A stretch of 64,000 bases of DNA from Gemmatimonadota bacterium (GTDB lineage Bacteria; Gemmatimonadota; Gemmatimonadetes; Longimicrobiales; Gaopeijiaceae), in assembly GCA_022822325.1 (NCBI GenBank), contig JAJEBW010000027.1:38962-102961 (forward strand), written 5' to 3'. The notes beneath the pieces are model-generated. The model saw only the letters and a list, made by a program, of their open reading frames with translations. It did not search any database and was not told the origin of the DNA. Shown here one piece after another: positions 8,341 through 17,012 of the stretch. Within the stretch, counting starts at the first letter, position 1; every line of letters begins with the position of its first letter. The translations under genes were made by a program, and so were the position numbers.

Positions 8341-9489
8341 ATGCGCCGCCGCGACTTTATCAGGACCGGAACCGTTTCGGGGCTGGTTGCCGGAAGTGGA
8401 TTCGCCGCCGGAGGTGGAATCCTGGCCGGGAGCGCCGGTCCGCTGACCGCCGCGCCGGGTCGCCGGAGCACCAATGGCGCCGTCCGCCTGAACTCGAACG
8501 AGAACCCGTTGGGGATTTCGCCCGCCGCCCGCGAAGCCGTGCTCGAGGCGCTGGTCCTGGCCAACCGCTACCCCTCCGATCAGCACGCCGAGGTGGTGGC
8601 GAAGCTGGCCGCCGCGCACGAGGTGGCCGAAAACCAGATCGTGATGGGAACGGGTTCGGCCGAGGTGCTCCAGATGGTGGTGCAGGCCTACGCCGCCCCG
8701 CGCGCAAAGCTCGTCATGGCCGATCCGACCTACGAAGCGGTCACCAACTACCAGCGCACCGAGGCCTACGAGCTGGTGAAGGTGCCCCTCACGGCAAGCT
8801 ACGAGCACGACCTGGACCGCATGCGCGAGGCCGCCGAGGGTTCGGGACACCCGGCCCTGGTCTATCTCTGCAATCCCAACAATCCCACCGCCACCGTCAC
8901 GCCGAGCGCCGACATCGACGCCTGGATCGCCGACGCGCCCGAGCACGTCTTCTTCCTCTCCGACGAGGCCTACATCGAGTATGTGGAAGACGACCGGATG
9001 TGGAGTTCGCTCCCCTGGATCGAGAAGAAGCGCAACCTGGTCGTGGTCCGCACCTTCTCGAAGATCTACGGGATGGCCGGCCTCCGTCTCGGCTACGGAA
9101 TCGCCCACCCGGACACCGCAGCGCGCCTGGCCGACTTCGCTTCGCGCAACAACGTCAACCAGATCGCGCTGGCCGCGGCCGGGGCATCCTTCCGCGACGA
9201 GGAGCTGATCGGAAAGAGCATCGCCGTCAATCGCGAGGCCCGCGAGATGGTCGAAGCGACACTGGACGAGCTCGGACTGGAGCGGATGCCGACGCAGGCC
9301 AACTTTCTCATGCACCGCATCAGCGGCGACCTTGCCACCTATCGAAACCGAATGGCCGAAGCGGGGTTCCTCGTGGGACGGGACTTTCCGCCGAAGCTGG
9401 ACTGGAACCGCCTCTCCTTCGGGCTGCCCGAAGACATGGGGCGTTTCTGCGACACCCTGCGGGATTTCCGCGGGAAGGGATGGATCTAG
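8341..9489 (+). CDS. Tat-exported PLP aminotransferase (HisC-like)
   Basis: 382 residues. The N-terminus is a twin-arginine signal (RRRDFIRTG then a Gly/Ala-rich hydrophobic stretch and AAPG), followed by a fold-type I aminotransferase of the histidinol-phosphate aminotransferase group. Visible motifs are RLNSNENPLG (substrate side), YLCNPNNPT, a SDEAYIEY strand, and RTFSKIYGMAGLRLGY with the PLP lysine at residue 241. The ATG at 8341 has GGAG at proper spacing; another in-frame ATG 27 bp upstream is less suited to a Tat signal. Ordinary HisC acts in the cytoplasm, so periplasmic export suggests another substrate, perhaps amino acids or peptide-derived amines. It is followed after about 95 bp by a TonB receptor in the same direction. 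Confidence 0.88.
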   Translation: MRRRDFIRTGTVSGLVAGSGFAAGGGILAGSAGPLTAAPGRRSTNGAVRLNSNENPLGISPAAREAVLEALVLANRYPSDQHAEVVAKLAAAHEVAENQIVMGTGSAEVLQMVVQAYAAPRAKLVMADPTYEAVTNYQRTEAYELVKVPLTASYEHDLDRMREAAEGSGHPALVYLCNPNNPTATVTPSADIDAWIADAPEHVFFLSDEAYIEYVEDDRMWSSLPWIEKKRNLVVVRTFSKIYGMAGLRLGYGIAHPDTAARLADFASRNNVNQIALAAAGASFRDEELIGKSIAVNREAREMVEATLDELGLERMPTQANFLMHRISGDLATYRNRMAEAGFLVGRDFPPKLDWNRLSFGLPEDMGRFCDTLRDFRGKGWI

Positions 9490-9584
9490 AAGACGGGAGT
9501 CGATCACGGTCCGGTCCGCTCGCCGGACATTCCGCGGGACCTTTCGCGGCGTGACGCCCCGTGGCACCAACCAAGGAGGAGAAC

Positions 9585-12446
9585 ATGACACGAGCAATCG
9601 TTGTTGCAGGACTTCTGGTCCTCGCACAGACCGCTCCGGCGGCGGCCCAGGGTACGCTGCGCGGAATGGTGACGCACGCCGGGACCGGAGGCGCGCTCGC
9701 CGGTGCGCAGGTGACCCTCACCGGACTCGACATGGGCGCCAGCACCAACCCCTCGGGCACCTATGAGATCAACGGGATTCCCGCGGGAACCCACAACGTC
9801 GAGATCGTCCTGATCGGCTACCAGACGGAGCGGCGCTCGGTCACGATCTCCGACGGAGGAACCGCCACCCTGAATGTGGCGCTCTCGGTGGGCGCAGTCG
9901 CGATCGAAGGACTGGTCGCGGTCGGCAGCCGGGCGCAACCCAGGACCGTGACCGAGTCACCCGTACCGGTGGATGTGATCCCGACCAGCGAGATCGTGCG
10001 GCAGGGCGACACCGACTTCGCCAACCTGCTGCGCAATGTGGTCCCCTCCTTCAATGTGAACATCCAGCCGATCAGCGACGCGGCCACCTTCGCGCGGCCC
10101 GCCAACCTGCGAGGGCTGGCCCCGGACCACACGCTCGTGCTCGTCAACGGGAAGCGGCGGCACCGCACGGCGGTCATCACCTGGTACGGGAACGGCCTGG
10201 CCGACGGCTCCCAGGGCCCGGACATCGCGCTCATTCCCGGGATGGCGCTGGAACAGGCCGAGGTCCTTCGCGACGGGGCGGCCGCGCAGTACGGTTCGGA
10301 CGCGATCGCGGGCGTCATGAACTTCGTGCTGAAGAACGACCGCTCCGGCGGCTCGCTCGAGATCAAGACCGGCGCCAACCTCCTGGCCGACCCAACCGCG
10401 CAGTTCGACGACGGATCGATCCCGGGCGACGGCGAGATGTACGCAATCAGCGGCAACGTCGGCCTTCCCCTGGGCGAGAACGGCTTCCTCAACCTGACCG
10501 GCGAGTTCGGCAACACCTGGGCCACCGACCGGGCCACGCAGCGCAACGACGCGCTGGCGCTGATCGCGGGCGGCAACACGAGCGTTCGCAATCCGGCGCA
10601 GATCTGGGGGGCGCCCCGCGTCTTCGACGAGCTCAAGCTGTGGGCCAACGCCGGGTCTCTCGTCGGCGAGGACATGCAGTGGTACGCGCACGGCAACTAT
10701 GTGAGCAAGCAGGTCGAGGGCGGCTTCTACTTCCGGAATCCGGGCACCCGCAGCGGGGTCTTCGGGACCACCAGGGACGATGGCCAGCGGATTCTGCTGA
10801 TCGGCGACCTCACACCCGGCGACGGCGTCGGTTGCCCCGAGGTAACGGTCACCGGCGATGGGGTGGTGACGGACCAGGCGGCGCTGAATCAGGTTTTCAG
10901 CGATCCCAACTGCTTCAGCTTCCGCGAACTCTTCCCCGGCGGCTTCACTCCGCAGTTCGGCTCGTATGTGATGGACGCCTCGGCGGTGACGGGACTGAAG
11001 GGCGGGACCGGCGATCTGACCTGGGACGCGAGCGCGGCCTGGGGCAAGTCCAACATGGACTTCTACATGTACAACACGGTGAACGCTTCGCTGGGGCCGG
11101 ACCAGCCCTGCGCCGACGAGAGCCGGAATCTGTCGCATGTGGTGCCGAACCAGCCCTGCACCCCCTGGTTCAATCCGGGGATCTACGACCAGCAGGAGAC
11201 CAACCTGAATGTGGATCTCTCCTATGCCGTGAACGACCGGGTGAATCTGGCGGGCGGCGGCGAATGGAGGAACGAGCGCTTCGAGATCATTCCGGGCGAC
11301 CGGCCCTCGTGGACGGAGGGGCCGCTGGCGAACCAGGGCTTCACGCCGGGCTCGAATGGCTTCACCGGCTTCGGGCCGCTGACCGAGGGCATCTGGAACC
11401 GCAACAACTTCGCGGCCTACGGCGATCTGGAGATCCGCGAGCCCGACGGCGCCTGGACCTTCGGGGTGGCGGGACGCTTCGAGAACTTCTCGGACTTCGG
11501 CACGACGATCAACGGCAAGGTGGCCGGACGGATCAGCCTGTCGGAGGAGTTCGGGCTGCGGGCGAGCGCGAGCACCGGCTTCCGCGCGCCGACGCCGGGC
11601 CAGCAGAACGCCTTCAACATCTCGACGATCTACGATCCGGCGATCATGGACCTGACGAACAACGGGACGATCCCCTCGACTTCGCCGCTGGCGATGAGGT
11701 TCGGGGGAGAGGCGCTGAAGCCGGAGACCTCGATCAACATCGCGGCGGGGGCGGTCTACGACGACGGGCCCTTCAGCTTCTCGATGGACTACTTCCAGAT
11801 CGACGTGTCGGACCGGCTGACGACGAGCGCGGACCGTTCGCTCACCGTGGAGGAGATTCGGCAACTGGAACAGGAAGGGATTATCCGGGAAGGCGGGGTG
11901 CTGGCGCGCTTCCGCTTCTTCATCAACGACTTCGCGACCACGACGCGCGGGATCGATCTGGTGGGCGCCTATGAAATCGAGGGGGCGAGCGGTTCAACCA
12001 CCACCTTCTCGAGCGCCTGGAACTGGACTTCGACATCGGTGACCGACTTCAATCCGGGGACGTTGACCGACAGCCGGATCCGGATCCTGGAGGAGGGGCT
12101 GCCCAACATCCGCGGCAGCGTGACGATGAATCACATGACCGGGGGCGGCATGCGCTTTCTGGTGCGGGCGAGCCACTGGGGCGGCTACTACGACGGCGAG
12201 CAGCCCTACTACGAGAGCAGCCCGAGCGAGACGATCGACTATCCGTCGCGCATTCTGTTCGACCTCGAGATGGCGCGCAACTTCGGCGACAACTGGACGA
12301 TGACGGTGGGCGGCCAGAACGCGCTCAACACCTTCCCGGAGGAGTATCCGGGGGCGGCGGCGGGCGTCGGCAACCGCTACGGCCAGTTCACCCCCTTCGG
12401 GTTCAACGGCGGCTTCTACTACAGCAGACTGAGCTACAGTTGGTAG
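9585..12446 (+). CDS. TonB-dependent outer-membrane receptor
   Basis: 953 residues with signal peptide (MTRAIVVAGLLVLAQTAPAAAQ). Residues about 25-105 are a carboxypeptidase-regulatory-like beta domain (GTLRGMVTHAGTGGALAGAQVTL). The plug follows (VDVIPTSEIVRQGDTDFANLLRN, LRGLAPDHTLVLVNGKRRHRTA, GAAAQYGSDAIAGVMNFVLK), then a 22-strand-type barrel ending in the terminal aromatic YSRLSYSW. It imports a large or scarce ligand using TonB energy. The start is the ATG eight codons into the open frame, placed behind AAGGAGGAG. It may act with the exported aminotransferase just upstream. A strong terminator follows. Confidence 0.93.
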   Translation: MTRAIVVAGLLVLAQTAPAAAQGTLRGMVTHAGTGGALAGAQVTLTGLDMGASTNPSGTYEINGIPAGTHNVEIVLIGYQTERRSVTISDGGTATLNVALSVGAVAIEGLVAVGSRAQPRTVTESPVPVDVIPTSEIVRQGDTDFANLLRNVVPSFNVNIQPISDAATFARPANLRGLAPDHTLVLVNGKRRHRTAVITWYGNGLADGSQGPDIALIPGMALEQAEVLRDGAAAQYGSDAIAGVMNFVLKNDRSGGSLEIKTGANLLADPTAQFDDGSIPGDGEMYAISGNVGLPLGENGFLNLTGEFGNTWATDRATQRNDALALIAGGNTSVRNPAQIWGAPRVFDELKLWANAGSLVGEDMQWYAHGNYVSKQVEGGFYFRNPGTRSGVFGTTRDDGQRILLIGDLTPGDGVGCPEVTVTGDGVVTDQAALNQVFSDPNCFSFRELFPGGFTPQFGSYVMDASAVTGLKGGTGDLTWDASAAWGKSNMDFYMYNTVNASLGPDQPCADESRNLSHVVPNQPCTPWFNPGIYDQQETNLNVDLSYAVNDRVNLAGGGEWRNERFEIIPGDRPSWTEGPLANQGFTPGSNGFTGFGPLTEGIWNRNNFAAYGDLEIREPDGAWTFGVAGRFENFSDFGTTINGKVAGRISLSEEFGLRASASTGFRAPTPGQQNAFNISTIYDPAIMDLTNNGTIPSTSPLAMRFGGEALKPETSINIAAGAVYDDGPFSFSMDYFQIDVSDRLTTSADRSLTVEEIRQLEQEGIIREGGVLARFRFFINDFATTTRGIDLVGAYEIEGASGSTTTFSSAWNWTSTSVTDFNPGTLTDSRIRILEEGLPNIRGSVTMNHMTGGGMRFLVRASHWGGYYDGEQPYYESSPSETIDYPSRILFDLEMARNFGDNWTMTVGGQNALNTFPEEYPGAAAGVGNRYGQFTPFGFNGGFYYSRLSYSW

Positions 12447-12503
12447 GACGCAGGCAGGGCGAAGGCCGGAGACCGTTGCTCCGGCCCCGGCCCTGACATC
12501 ACG

Positions 12504-12541
12504 CGGCCCCGGCCCGGCGCTGACGCGCCGGGCCGGGGCCG
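12504..12541 (+). terminator. Strong hairpin terminator after the TonB receptor
   Basis: Perfect 17-bp GC stem (CGGCCCCGGCCCGGCGC and its complement) with a TGAC tetraloop, beginning 58 bp after the receptor stop and followed by TCTCCTT. The T-rich tail is short, but stem strength and position fit intrinsic termination. Confidence 0.8.
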
Positions 12542-12597
12542 TCTCCTTATGTCATCGGGAGCGTGTGATTGGGCGCGAATGGGCCCGCCCCCCCGGT

Positions 12598-12656
12598 TCC
12601 GGCCCCTGCGCGGGCCGGCCCGGGAGTTCGCCGCACGGAACGGGTGCGCGCGCACC
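12598..12656 (-). repeat. Dispersed GC element, copy B (reverse orientation)
   Basis: Minus-strand copy with GTGCGCGCGCAC (12644-12655, a perfect 12-bp palindrome) and the invariant core (12599-12618). Spacing between the block starts is 37 nt, as in the other copies. On the minus strand it lies 85-140 nt downstream of the Sel1 lipoprotein stop, that is, in the 3' region of the ATPase-PIN-ligase operon. Confidence 0.85.
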
Positions 12657-12739
12657 CCCCCCTCTGTCTTTTTTTCGTCTTTGGTTTTCGCTGGACGCCA
12701 CTGTCGCTGGACGCCCCGGCTTCCCAACCGGATCGCCTT

Positions 12740-13477
12740 TCAGGTCCTTTCGGCGCTCCCCGGCTCCCCGGCCAGGCGTCTGAGCGCCTCGCGCGCCTGC
12801 TCGTTCCCCTTCTCCGCCGCCCGCTCATACCACATTCGCGCACGGGTCAGGTCACGCGCCACACCGCGTCCGGCCTCGAATGCCTCGCCCAGCCGCAACT
12901 GCGTGATCGCGTCACCCTCTGCCGCCGCCCGCGTCCACCATTCGACCGCGCGCCCGGCATCCTCGGCCACGCCGCGCCCCTCCGCGTACTGGTTCCCCAG
13001 CACGTGCGCCCCCAGCACATGTCCCCGTTCGGCCGCCCGTCGGTGCCAGATCGCCGCCCGCGCTGGATCGACCGGCGCGCCCAGCCCCTCGTCGTAGGCG
13101 GTCCCCATCAAAAAAACGGCCTCCAGCACACCCGACTCCGCCGCGCGCCGCACTCGCCGGATCACTGAACCCGCCAGCTCTCGCGCTCGCTGCTCGTCGC
13201 GTGCAAATCCCATGCGTCCGGTCGAATGAACCCGCGCCAGCCACATGAGCGCGAGGGGGCCGCCACCCGCCACCGCTTCTTCCAGGAGTTCCCGCGCGCG
13301 CGCATCGTCCACGGCGCCCGCCACGCCGGTGTAGTGGTCGATCGCGGCGACGAGGACCGGGCCGGGGGTGGGAGGCTGGGCGACGCAGGCAGCGAGGAGG
13401 AGGGTCGCGGCGGCGGCGAGTCCGGCAATCTGTGGGCAAGCATCGAGCGACATCTTCCGCGGACCGTTCGGCATCAT
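12740..13477 (-). CDS. Sel1-repeat lipoprotein
   Basis: 245-residue exported protein with a lipobox (LLLAAC, Cys31). The C-terminal half carries Sel1-like repeats: the units around GTAYDEGLGAPVDPARAAIWHRRAAERG, NQYAEGRGVAEDAGRAVEWWTRAAAEG and EAFEAGRGVARDLTRARMWYERAAEKG, with a degenerate earlier unit. Such repeats form alpha-helical scaffolds for protein contacts. The ATG at 13477 overlaps the RNA ligase stop as ATGA, which points to translational coupling and decides the start over the ATG at 13453. It is the last gene of the ATPase-PIN-ligase operon; whether it shares their job or is only cotranscribed is unknown. Confidence 0.8.
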   Translation of the reverse strand: MMPNGPRKMSLDACPQIAGLAAAATLLLAACVAQPPTPGPVLVAAIDHYTGVAGAVDDARARELLEEAVAGGGPLALMWLARVHSTGRMGFARDEQRARELAGSVIRRVRRAAESGVLEAVFLMGTAYDEGLGAPVDPARAAIWHRRAAERGHVLGAHVLGNQYAEGRGVAEDAGRAVEWWTRAAAEGDAITQLRLGEAFEAGRGVARDLTRARMWYERAAEKGNEQAREALRRLAGEPGSAERT

Positions 13478-14145
13478 CGTTGACCGGAGCTGACACGCAG
13501 CGCGCAGGGTCGCCAGTTTCGAGTCCAGTGCTGATCGGTTTGTACATGATCGGGGCGCACGCTCTTGCAGATGTTGCGGGCGAAATCCGCCGATGCGAAT
13601 CCTTCCGCAACGCGCACCACGACACCCTCGCGCTCGCCGCCCAGCACCGAGGGCTTCCGTTGCTCGCGGTCGATGAAGCGTCGCAACTCGGCGACGGAAG
13701 CGAACTCGCCGCGGTGGAGGACCGGGACGACGGGAATGCGCCGCTCCCCTGCATAGGCTTCCAGCTCCCGCATGGAGAGAAAGTCCCCGGCTGAAGTGCG
13801 CAAGGCGAATGCGCGGAAGGTCTCGTCTTCGCGGACCGGCCCATACTCGATGCTGTGGACGCCATAGATGTCCTCGCCATGGAGATGGAGCTCCGGCTCG
13901 GTCACCTTCCACGCATGGTGCTTCTTGACCATCGCCATCCACTTGTTGGCGGATTCGGTCGCCACCGAACGGCCGTACACCTTGCCCCGGTGGATCAGGA
14001 CGTTGCTTCCATCGATCTTCTCGGTCACGATCACCGGCCGCCCCACAAACCACGGGGGATCGGGGTGCACGGCATCGCCGCGGCCGATTGTGGGCGAGTG
14101 CGGCCAGTAGGGGGTGCGGGGGTATTTCAGGTGGCTGGACGGCAT
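13474..14145 (-). CDS. RNA ligase family protein (Rnl2-like, short form)
   Basis: 223-residue nucleotidyltransferase of the RNA_ligase fold. The visible motifs are motif I EKIDGSN with nucleophile Lys43, an RS pair after it (YGRS, motif Ia), motif III-like HGEDIYGVHSIEY (about residues 89-101), motif IV EREGVVVR (171-178) and motif V CKSVRPDHV with Lys194. The HVQTDQHW tail is typical of the short bacterial members. These enzymes seal nicked or broken RNA with ATP. The start is the ATG at MPSSHLKYPR, 17 bp after the PIN gene stop. The position directly behind a PIN ribonuclease suggests repair of RNA cut by that nuclease, but this is inference. Confidence 0.85.
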   Translation of the reverse strand: MPSSHLKYPRTPYWPHSPTIGRGDAVHPDPPWFVGRPVIVTEKIDGSNVLIHRGKVYGRSVATESANKWMAMVKKHHAWKVTEPELHLHGEDIYGVHSIEYGPVREDETFRAFALRTSAGDFLSMRELEAYAGERRIPVVPVLHRGEFASVAELRRFIDREQRKPSVLGGEREGVVVRVAEGFASADFARNICKSVRPDHVQTDQHWTRNWRPCALRVSSGQR

Positions 14146-14162
14146 GATCGGTGGTACCCCGC

Positions 14163-14657
14163 CTAATCGCGAACGGCGTGCTGAGGACACAACTGCCTTA
14201 CCGCTACACCGAGCCGGTCGGTCAGTGCACGGTGTTCCACCCAATCGGAATCCGTGGCATTCAGAATCCCGGCATCGGCCTTCACGGCAACGGCCAGGAA
14301 CTTCGCGTCCTTTTTCAGGTTGCTCGGCGGAAGGCCCGGATCAACAAAGTCGCGCCCCTCGCGGTCATTGGGATCGCGGAGCGTGACCGGAGTGATTCGG
14401 ACCCTTCTCCGGTCGCCCATCGTCCGGCAGACTCGCTTGAAGAATACCGTGCCGGGTCCGTCCTGTCCCTTCCTCATTCGAACCCTCTGTTGGTACTCGC
14501 CCAGGATGAGGTACTGATCGTCAATGCACACGATTCCGTTGCTGGCAAGTCGCCGAAGTTCCTCCACACATGCGAGTTGACAATCGGCGTCCGCATGGGT
14601 ACCGACACCGTTGGCCGCAACGAGAACGTTGGTGTCCACGACCATCCCGCGAGTCAT
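14163..14657 (-). CDS. PIN-domain ribonuclease
   Basis: 164-residue single-domain protein. It opens with the PIN strand MVVDTNVLVAANG (Asp8) and keeps further acidic residues in the right order: Glu54 (LGEY), Asp117 (KKDAKFLAVA) and Asp136/Asp138 (NATDSDW), which together can bind Mg2+ or Mn2+ for RNA cleavage. PIN proteins act as toxins, as rRNA, tRNA or mRNA nucleases, or as effectors of defence systems. The gene overlaps the ATPase stop by 4 bp (ATGA) and is followed after 17 bp by the RNA ligase. No VapB-like antitoxin is nearby, so it is not a standard VapC pair; the ATPase is the likely controller. Confidence 0.85.
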   Translation of the reverse strand: MTRGMVVDTNVLVAANGVGTHADADCQLACVEELRRLASNGIVCIDDQYLILGEYQQRVRMRKGQDGPGTVFFKRVCRTMGDRRRVRITPVTLRDPNDREGRDFVDPGLPPSNLKKDAKFLAVAVKADAGILNATDSDWVEHRALTDRLGVAVRQLCPQHAVRD

Positions 14658-16093
14658 GGCGCCGCGTCCGCAAGCTTGCGCCGCAAAGAAGCCGAACTGA
14701 TCGCGGCGATCTCCTCCATCTCGTCCCCGAAGAAACCCTCGGGCCAGTTCTCGATCTCGCCCCAGCGATTGAGCTGGAGGTCCTCCAGCCGACCCACTCC
14801 GTGCCGCACTGAAGAGAAGTACAGGCGAACATCGTCCGACGAAATCTCGAACGGATTCGCCGGTCCCTTGCCGGGAACGCCCACCTCGCCCTCGGCGACG
14901 CGGCGCTGGAGTCGCTGAAGCAGATGCTGGCTGTGCGACTCGACGATGATCTGAAGCTTCCGATGTTTTGCGACGCAAAGAAGCAGGTCGGCCAGACGAC
15001 TTTGGACCGCCGGGTGAAGGTGGATTTCCGGCTGCTCCAGCAGGACCACGGAGTGTTCCGGCACATAGTACAGGAGAACAAGGACCGGAAGAACCTGTGA
15101 CACGCCGATTCCGACATCGGTCAGCGTGGTGGGCACTGCAGAAGCGTTCGTGCTCACGCGGGCCTTATAGAGATTGGATCCGGTTCCGATCTCCTCCATC
15201 GCGAAATGGTCAATCAACCCTAGCTCCCTGAGCCAATGCGCGATGATCTGCTCAAAGGGCTGGCGGTGAGCACGCGGTTTGAGCTGCCGTCTCTCCTCCT
15301 GCGCTCTGGCTGCCAGAATCGCGTCAATCGTACGCTCCCCACGAGGTCCTACATCCGCAGGACTCGCTCCGCTCCAATAGTATTGCCGCTGCGGGTAGTC
15401 TCGGAGCGGACCAAGATAGAAGATGCGGTCCATCAAGCTCTCGTAGGACAGCTCAAGATCGCTCAGGAAATCGGCGTCCTGGTAGGACCATCTGACCTCT
15501 TGTGGGAACGCGTGCGTCTTGACCGGAGGAGGAATGTTGAATGGGCGGCCCTGACTACGCTTCGGGGTACAGTCGCGGTCGTTCTTTGTGACTCTGAGTT
15601 CGTAGCTCTTCTGCCCGTTGGAAGGCAACAGCTCAAAGGTTGACCTGGCCTGGGACGAGCCAATACCGAATTCCAGGCGTCGCGCAAGGAGGGCGGACGA
15701 CCGTTCAGGATCGGACAGGCCGACTTCGCATTGGATATCCAGATCCCGTCCCCGGAATCCGGTCAACTTTCCTTGCCGCGATTGTCGCGATTGCAACGAG
15801 AATCTCAGATCCTTCGGTGGCGACCAGGCAAGCTCCCATCCGATGTCGGCTCCGGGATCCCGGCGATGGACCACCTCCCGATAGCTTCCCAGATTTGCCA
15901 GGCTCTCGGGGCCGCCAAAATCAAGAACGATACGGCGGTCGGTTGCATCCTTGGTTTGTTTCAGGAGTAGCAGGAACTGAATGATGCTGCTCTTGCCCGC
16001 GCTGTTGCCCCCGAAAATGCCTGTAACGGGGGCAAAGATCGCCTCAAGCTCCCTCCAGACCTTGAAGTTCGTCAGATGCAGCTTCCTGATCAC
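14654..16093 (-). CDS. AAA/ABC-type ATPase with DUF3696 (COG4938-like)
   Basis: 479-residue SMC/ABC-type soluble ATPase. Walker A is GGNSAGKSS (about residues 28-36). The mid-region is a long variable insertion. The C-terminal half has the signature-like segment DVGIGVSQVLP, Walker B VVLLEQPEIHLHP and the sensor strand IIVESHSQHLL. The end carries the DUF3696 mark GEIENWPEGFFGDEMEE. The start is a GTG behind GGGAGAG, chosen because it gives the usual RKLHLTNFKVW opening. There are no membrane helices. Related overcoming-lysogeny-type and Septu/PARIS-type ATPases act as sensors or gates for a nuclease partner; here the partner would be the PIN protein whose start overlaps this stop. A weak TTGCGA/TACGCT promoter with short spacing may precede it. 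Confidence 0.85.
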   Translation of the reverse strand: MIRKLHLTNFKVWRELEAIFAPVTGIFGGNSAGKSSIIQFLLLLKQTKDATDRRIVLDFGGPESLANLGSYREVVHRRDPGADIGWELAWSPPKDLRFSLQSRQSRQGKLTGFRGRDLDIQCEVGLSDPERSSALLARRLEFGIGSSQARSTFELLPSNGQKSYELRVTKNDRDCTPKRSQGRPFNIPPPVKTHAFPQEVRWSYQDADFLSDLELSYESLMDRIFYLGPLRDYPQRQYYWSGASPADVGPRGERTIDAILAARAQEERRQLKPRAHRQPFEQIIAHWLRELGLIDHFAMEEIGTGSNLYKARVSTNASAVPTTLTDVGIGVSQVLPVLVLLYYVPEHSVVLLEQPEIHLHPAVQSRLADLLLCVAKHRKLQIIVESHSQHLLQRLQRRVAEGEVGVPGKGPANPFEISSDDVRLYFSSVRHGVGRLEDLQLNRWGEIENWPEGFFGDEMEEIAAISSASLRRKLADAAP

Positions 16094-16169
16094 GGTGTCT
16101 CTCCCACTGATCGTTGAATCAGCGTACGCCACCCGGATGCGTCGCAACGGTGCAACATACGCACACCCC

Positions 16170-17012
16170 TCACCCCAAATCCTCCCCCGCGAGCCCCAGC
16201 CGCTCCAGCACCTCCGGCGGGGGGCCGTCGAAGCTCGGCAGCGGGATGTTGCCGACGAAGCCCAGGTCGCGCATTCCCTCTTCGGTGGTCCAGAAGCCGG
16301 TGGAGACCATGTCGCGGAACTCGTCGAAGAAGCGGGCCTGGGGCCTGAGCTCCGGCGGCGCATCGGGCTCGAAACGGATCGCGTCGCAGATTTCGTGGAC
16401 CTGGCTCCCGGTGAGCGCCGGGAACTCGGCGGCGCCGAAGCGTTCGCGGGCCTGCCGGTTGAGCCAGGCGAGGCCGCCGCGCAGCCGTGCGAGCGCCTCT
16501 TCGTGGCCGGGGGCCGAAACGAACTCGTTGATGTAGCCGGGAACGCCGACCGCGCTGGCCGCGGGGGAACGGTCGTCGGCGGGGATGACGATGTCGGAGA
16601 GGGCCGCGACCAGTCGCATCTCCTCGTCGGTGAGCGCCATCTCCCAGGGAACGGCGGGGGCGAGAAGGTCGGGATCGGATGGGGTGCCTGCCGCGAGGGG
16701 GTTGCGGGGGGAAAGGGGATCGAAGCCGGAGAGCGCTTCGTGGGCGGATTCGACGGGTCGGGCGGGGTCGTCGGGGGAGCAGGAGGCGGCCGCGCCGAGG
16801 GCCGTCCCCGCGGCAATGACCTTGAGGGCGCCGCGCCGGGAGATCGCGCCCGCGCGAGCTGGATCGTCCGGCCGGTCCGGAGCCTTTCGAGCCGCGCCAT
16901 CGGCCGCCGCGTCGCCCAACGCCGCTCCGTCGTCCGTCATCGCGTCTCCGGTCGCCGTTCCATTCTCCTCGACTGGAGTACTTTCCGCGCCGCCGCGCCA
17001 TGCCCGCTTCAT
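16170..17012 (-). CDS. Gluconate 2-dehydrogenase subunit 3-like protein (Tat, small subunit of GMC dehydrogenase)
   Basis: 280 residues. A long N-terminal extension of about 58 residues precedes a twin-arginine signal (SRRGALKVIAAGTALGAAASC), followed by the helical subunit-3 domain (LTDEEMRLVAALSDIVIPADDRSPAASAVGVPGYINEFV and the DEFRDMVSTGFWTTEEGMRDLG block). In gluconate and FAD-glucose dehydrogenases this small subunit carries the Tat signal and takes the folded GMC subunit across the inner membrane. The start overlaps the GMC stop as ATGA. The Cys after the Tat signal (AASC) could also be lipidated. It ends the gld-DUF4340-GMC operon. Confidence 0.88.
   Translation of the reverse strand: MKRAWRGGAESTPVEENGTATGDAMTDDGAALGDAAADGAARKAPDRPDDPARAGAISRRGALKVIAAGTALGAAASCSPDDPARPVESAHEALSGFDPLSPRNPLAAGTPSDPDLLAPAVPWEMALTDEEMRLVAALSDIVIPADDRSPAASAVGVPGYINEFVSAPGHEEALARLRGGLAWLNRQARERFGAAEFPALTGSQVHEICDAIRFEPDAPPELRPQARFFDEFRDMVSTGFWTTEEGMRDLGFVGNIPLPSFDGPPPEVLERLGLAGEDLG

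Noticed and set aside
14163..14657. PIN gene as a VapC toxin of a VapBC pair
   Set aside because: No small AbrB/RHH-type antitoxin gene is adjacent; the coupled neighbour is a 479-residue ATPase.
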